DNA from: CBINFS01 sp966250015
GTDB lineage: Bacteria > Bacteroidota > Rhodothermia > Rhodothermales > DASSAV01
NCBI GenBank assembly: GCA_966250015.1
Contig: CBINFS010000017.1
Coordinates: 13,154-77,153 of the forward strand
DNA length: 64,000 nucleotides
Direction of reading: 5' to 3'
How positions within the stretch are numbered: the stretch's first letter is position 1; every line of letters begins with the position of its first letter. The position numbers and the translations under genes were made by a program. The notes under the pieces were generated by a model that was given only the letters and a program-made list of their open reading frames with translations, ran no database searches and was not told the DNA's origin. Shown here piece by piece: positions 60,939-64,000 of the stretch.

Positions 60939-61607
60939 TTAATCGCTCTCCATCACGATCTCCGGCCCGATCTGAATCCGGAAACGGGGATCTTCCATGC
61001 CGGCCATCTGCAAGATCGGCGTCAACAGCTTTTGTATCGCACGGGCCGTATTGACCCTCGGCTGTACCGATCGGCTGAGGTGGACCTCGGACTGCTCTCG
61101 AAGGGCATCCCGAATCAGTCGGATGGCCCTTTGCTCGACCTCCCGGCCGCTGCTGGATTGTAACCGCGCCCATCCGACTTCCGTCTGGACCTCCATTCGT
61201 TCGAGGTCCGGCTCGACCGAATAGACCTGCAAATCGGGAAAGGCCACTTCGATCACCCCGTCTTCCGCAATGCGCACCGAAGACAGCTGAAAGTGCGACG
61301 TGTCGAAACCGTAGGATATCCGTCCCGGAACCCGTACGGTTGCACGGGTCGTACCCAGGTTGAAACGGAATAGGTCGGGAAGGAGGTATTTCGTATTTTC
61401 CACCGTGACCGAAGCCGTCAGATCGAGACTCCCGGTGATGAAAAAGGACGCTTCCGCCTCACGTTGAATCGTGGTCACGACAATCTGGCGGACGTCCTCC
61501 TCCACGATTTCGGGACGCACCCATACGTAAAGCAGGACCAGCGCCAGGATCGTCACCGTCAGTAGCGCCGCCACGACGACGACAAACGGTTTGAAGGATG
61601 ATTTCAT
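60939..61607 (-). CDS. DUF4230-like membrane-anchored protein
   Basis: 222 residues. One N-terminal TM helix (FVVVVAALLTVTILALVLLYVWV) anchors an extracytoplasmic beta-rich domain that matches the DUF4230 pattern: a TGSLDLTASVTVENTKYLL stretch, then RVPGRISYGFD and VIEVAFPDLQVYSVEPDLER. A helical end with conserved Arg (ARAIQKLLTPILQMAG) follows. Function unknown. Divergent from the IMPase gene. Confidence 0.75.
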   Translation of the reverse strand: MKSSFKPFVVVVAALLTVTILALVLLYVWVRPEIVEEDVRQIVVTTIQREAEASFFITGSLDLTASVTVENTKYLLPDLFRFNLGTTRATVRVPGRISYGFDTSHFQLSSVRIAEDGVIEVAFPDLQVYSVEPDLERMEVQTEVGWARLQSSSGREVEQRAIRLIRDALREQSEVHLSRSVQPRVNTARAIQKLLTPILQMAGMEDPRFRIQIGPEIVMESD

Positions 61608-61758
61608 AAAGATCCGTGATGGGCTGCAAGTGCTTTACTCACACGCCCATCGAGACGGAACGGTCCCGGGCCCAGCCGAAAATTGGCGGATACCATACAG
61701 AAGCATCTTCCCCGAATATGCATTGGCGGACCAAAAGGGATAACGACGTAAAAAGCTG

Positions 61759-62595
61759 ATGGAACCTGAACACCTTGAAAATAAACTCCTCCCCTTCGCA
61801 CTGGAGCTCGCGCGCCGGGCGGAGACGGAGATTCTGCCCCTTTTTCTGAACGTCACGGCTGAACGTAAGGCGGACGGTACGGAGGTCACCGAAGCCGACC
61901 GGCGCGCCGAAGCCATCATGCGTTCGCACATTCAGGCCCACTACCCGGATCACGCCGTGCTCGGCGAAGAGCAGGGGCGCTCAGGTCCCGAGGACGCCCG
62001 GTTTTGCTGGGTGCTCGATCCGATCGACGGGACGGCCGGCTTCACCATCGGGGTGCCTCTTTTCGGAACGCTCGTCGGGCTTCTCGAAGATGGAGAGCCG
62101 GTGCTGGGCGTGATCCACCTGCCAGGCATCGACGAAACCGTCTACGCCGCCAGGGGCTCGGGTTGCTGGTACCGCCGAGGTAAGGACCTTCCCCGACGCG
62201 TCCACACCAGCGGCTGTGCCAGGCTCGACGAAGCGGTTGTCTCGTCGACCGGCATCGAATCCACCGACCTCGCGGCGCCGGCAACCGGCGCCTTTCCGCT
62301 CTCCGCATTTGTCCAGAAAGCCCGCAAGTTTCGCTTCGTCACCGATTGCACGCAGTACGCCCTCGTCGCACGGGGGCTGATCGATCTGGCGTTCGATCCG
62401 GTCATGAGCCCGTGGGACATCGCCGCCCTCGTCCCGTGTGTCGAAGAAGCCGGCGGGGCGGTGGCTTCACTGACGACCGGCAAGCGGGAAGGGGTGGTTT
62501 TCGGAGGCAGCCTGATCACGGCCGCCACACCCGCACTCCTCGAGGAAGCGTTCGATCTTCTGGAGGCCAACGGCTGTCGTTACGGCGGCTCGTAA
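61759..62595 (+). CDS. Inositol monophosphatase family (histidinol-phosphatase-like)
   Basis: Mg-dependent phosphatase of 278 residues. Metal-binding motifs: GEE (69-71), DPIDGTAGF (87-95) and SPWDIAALVP (about 216-225). LLEEGEPVLGVIHLP-like strands and QYALVARG are typical. The fold includes inositol monophosphatase, CysQ and histidinol-phosphatase HisN; the active-site pattern favours HisN-like. The stop lies directly before the CusA remnant, whose frame runs into this gene, so a deletion probably created the junction. Confidence 0.88.
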   Translation: MEPEHLENKLLPFALELARRAETEILPLFLNVTAERKADGTEVTEADRRAEAIMRSHIQAHYPDHAVLGEEQGRSGPEDARFCWVLDPIDGTAGFTIGVPLFGTLVGLLEDGEPVLGVIHLPGIDETVYAARGSGCWYRRGKDLPRRVHTSGCARLDEAVVSSTGIESTDLAAPATGAFPLSAFVQKARKFRFVTDCTQYALVARGLIDLAFDPVMSPWDIAALVPCVEEAGGAVASLTTGKREGVVFGGSLITAATPALLEEAFDLLEANGCRYGGS

Positions 62596-62596
62596 G

Positions 62597-63193
62597 ATTC
62601 TCGATAGGCAGTTAGAGCTGCCGCCGGGTTACTTCATCACCTGGGGAGGACAGTTCGAGCTGCAGCAGCAGGCCAACCGTCGGTTGATGCTGGTCATCCC
62701 GATTACGCTGCTGATCGTGTTTCTGATGCTGTTTTCGAGCTTCAAGTCGCTCAAACCCGCGGCGCTCATTCTCATCAACATTCCACTGGCACTCGTCGGC
62801 GGCATCGTGGCGTTGTACGTGACTGGCCAGAACCTGTCGGTGCCTGCGTCCGTCGGCTTCATAGCCCTTTTTGGTATAGCGCTCGAAAACGGAATGGTGC
62901 TCGTGACGTACCTCAACCAGCTCGTTCGAGACGGCATGGAGGTCGACCGTGCATCCGTCGAAGGGGTGCTCCTGCGTCTCAGACCGGTGGTTATGACGGC
63001 GCTCACGACGGCCCTCGGTCTGATTCCGCTACTTTTTTCGCAGGGTACGGGAGCGGAGGTCCAGCGCCCCCTTGCGACCGTAGTGGTGGGCGGCCTCGTG
63101 ACCTCAACGGTGCTGACGTTGCTGGTCATCCCTTCGATTTATAAATGGTTCTGTGCCGATACGGCGGATGAACCGGCGCCTGCCGTCCGCTGA
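62597..63193 (+). pseudogene. C-terminal remnant of a CusA/CzcA-type RND efflux pump
   Basis: The frame encodes about 199 residues matching only the last fifth of a heavy-metal RND pump: LPPGYFITWGGQFELQQQAN, then TM helices (LILINIPLALVGGIVALYV, IALFGIALENGMVLVTYLN) and LRPVVMTALTTALGLIPL, VVGGLVTSTVLTLLVIP. Full pumps have about 1040 residues. There is no start codon for the fragment except internal ATG 62684, and the frame is open into the IMPase gene. No membrane-fusion or TolC partner follows. Interpreted as a truncated pseudogene, probably left by a deletion. Confidence 0.85.
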
Positions 63194-63265
63194 TAGAAAC
63201 AAAGGGATCGCCGGTGAATATGCCGTATGGATCCATGGAGGCCAGCAGATGGAGAAGAGAAGAGG

Positions 63266-63664
63266 ATGACCGACTTACCGCCCGACGAACGCACATCCTA
63301 CGACACGTCGCAGCCTGGCGTACTGTGTGAGCAGCTCCTGGACGCCCTCTACGACGGGCTCCTGAAGTACTTTCTCGCCCACGGGCACATTCCCGTCGAA
63401 CGCGGCAGCTTGAAGCAAGCGATAGACGGCCGGTGCGGCCTCGAAGTCATTTTCCACCTCAAGACAGACCTGAAGTACGAGCTGTGCGTTTCGATCGAGG
63501 GCGGGAGGGCAATTCTTCAGGTACAATCCGATACGATCCAGGAAAAGACGGCTGAGCTGCAAGGCGTTGAGAGCACTACCACCAACCATTTCGAAGAGCA
63601 AGCCCGCCCACTTTACGAAGCCATCGAAATGGACATCCAGCGAATCATTTATACCAATTCCTGA
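63266..63664 (+). CDS. Hypothetical protein (132 aa)
   Basis: Soluble, no family recognised. ATG 63266 is preceded by a purine-rich GGAGAAGAGAAGAGG; an earlier ATG at 63227 gives 13 more residues. Helical N-terminal half (CEQLLDALYDGLLKYFLAHG), then strands (GLEVIFHLKTDLKYELCVSI, ILQVQSDTIQ) and a final helix. The codon bias matches the neighbours. Confidence 0.6.
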   Translation: MTDLPPDERTSYDTSQPGVLCEQLLDALYDGLLKYFLAHGHIPVERGSLKQAIDGRCGLEVIFHLKTDLKYELCVSIEGGRAILQVQSDTIQEKTAELQGVESTTTNHFEEQARPLYEAIEMDIQRIIYTNS

Positions 63665-64000
63665 GAATGCTTCGATGGTTTTACCAATAATCCGCCGATG
63701 CACGCAGATTTGCGCAGATGTTTTTTGGAGGGCTGCGGGATGCATAGGGCTACCAAAACAGTACCCAATTACGTCATCTCCGCCTTCGCGGAGATCCAGG
63801 AAGGCCGCATTTCCTTCTCCACCTTTCTGTCCGGTATTACCCTTTCCTGGATTCCGGCTCGGAGGCCGGAATGACGTTCTGTTAAGGTGTGCGACACAAC
63901 GACAAAACCCAGCCATTGGACAGGTTTACCGCATTGTATTCTACTGGCACCAATTCTGAAATCGCCGGGCTGTGCGTCGGGGATCCATCGCGCGTTTAGC
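63665..64000. other. Intergenic region made of dispersed repeat
   Basis: 336 bp to the right window edge with no convincing gene. It contains the hairpin repeat copy B (63851-63872) and, at about 63697-63720, a stretch (CGATGCACGCAGATTTGCGC) whose reverse complement resembles the ATCTGCGGAC region at 16250. Both look like non-coding repeats. Confidence 0.55.
63851..63872. repeat. Hairpin repeat, copy B (ATTCCGGC/GCCGGAAT)
   Basis: Perfect 8-bp stem, 6-nt loop TCGGAG, followed by GACGT as in copy A at 16163-16184. The third stem position differs (T-A here, C-G there), a change compensated on the other arm. Confidence 0.7.

Noticed and set aside
1..64000. CRISPR arrays, tRNA or rRNA genes, insertion sequences, prophage
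   Set aside because: No regularly spaced repeats, no cloverleaf pattern or rRNA segments, and no transposase or phage proteins were seen by eye. A covariance-model scan would be the decisive test.

Overview
The window is about 64 kb of GC-rich bacterial chromosome. A SusC/SusD pair, a secreted protein with a type IX secretion C-terminal domain, ExbB/ExbD/ExbD, and small Bacteroidota families (DUF4296, DUF4293, DUF5020) point to Bacteroidota sensu lato. High GC and gene content fit Rhodothermales best. This is inferred from gene families, because no rRNA or tRNA gene was recognised. Almost all DNA is core metabolism or cell envelope; I see no prophage, insertion sequence, CRISPR array or defence island.

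Layout. 1-10 kb: lepB (cut by the window edge), a lipoprotein, a family B DNA polymerase, an M28 peptidase, a DUF5020 outer-membrane gene broken by an in-frame TAG, a membrane-anchored HTH-like/sandwich protein and a T9SS substrate. 10-16 kb: macrodomain protein, speA, two OmpR-type response regulators, then a 620-bp intergenic patch of dispersed inverted repeats. 16-23.5 kb: a sulfate-uptake operon (porin, binding lipoprotein, CysT, CysW, CysA) divergent from a sigma-54 activator. 23.4-31.4 kb: mnmA, an SDR, ridA, apt, a cell-wall amidase and a large sensor histidine kinase. 31.6-34.7 kb: an ECF sigma / anti-sigma operon with two exported coiled-coil proteins. 34.8-42.8 kb: treZ, a CysH-like protein, nagB, a glycosyltransferase, an EamA exporter and an isocitrate dehydrogenase-family gene. 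42.9-47.3 kb: ExbB/ExbD energisation genes and an S41 protease. 47.7-52.6 kb: PolX, a penicillin-acylase-like protein and an N-acetylglucosamine kinase. 52.8-57.8 kb: susCD. 57.9-64 kb: menF, a phosphatase, a DUF4230 protein, an IMPase-family gene, the C-terminal remnant of a CusA-type pump, and more dispersed repeat.

How the genes connect. Nutrient acquisition across two membranes dominates: SusC and the phosphate-selective-type porin open the outer membrane, ExbB/ExbD energise TonB transport, and the Cys ABC system imports sulfate. NagB and the GlcNAc kinase funnel amino sugars to glycolysis. MenF starts menaquinone synthesis. Envelope surveillance is represented by the ECF operon, the histidine kinase and proteases.

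The most notable signals are four apparently damaged or repurposed proteins (DUF5020 with an internal stop, PolX lacking two polymerase carboxylates, CysH lacking the ECGLH cysteine, a truncated CusA), the ECF operon with paired exported coiled-coil proteins, the sigma-54-linked sulfate module, and dispersed hairpin repeats with a compensatory stem change.
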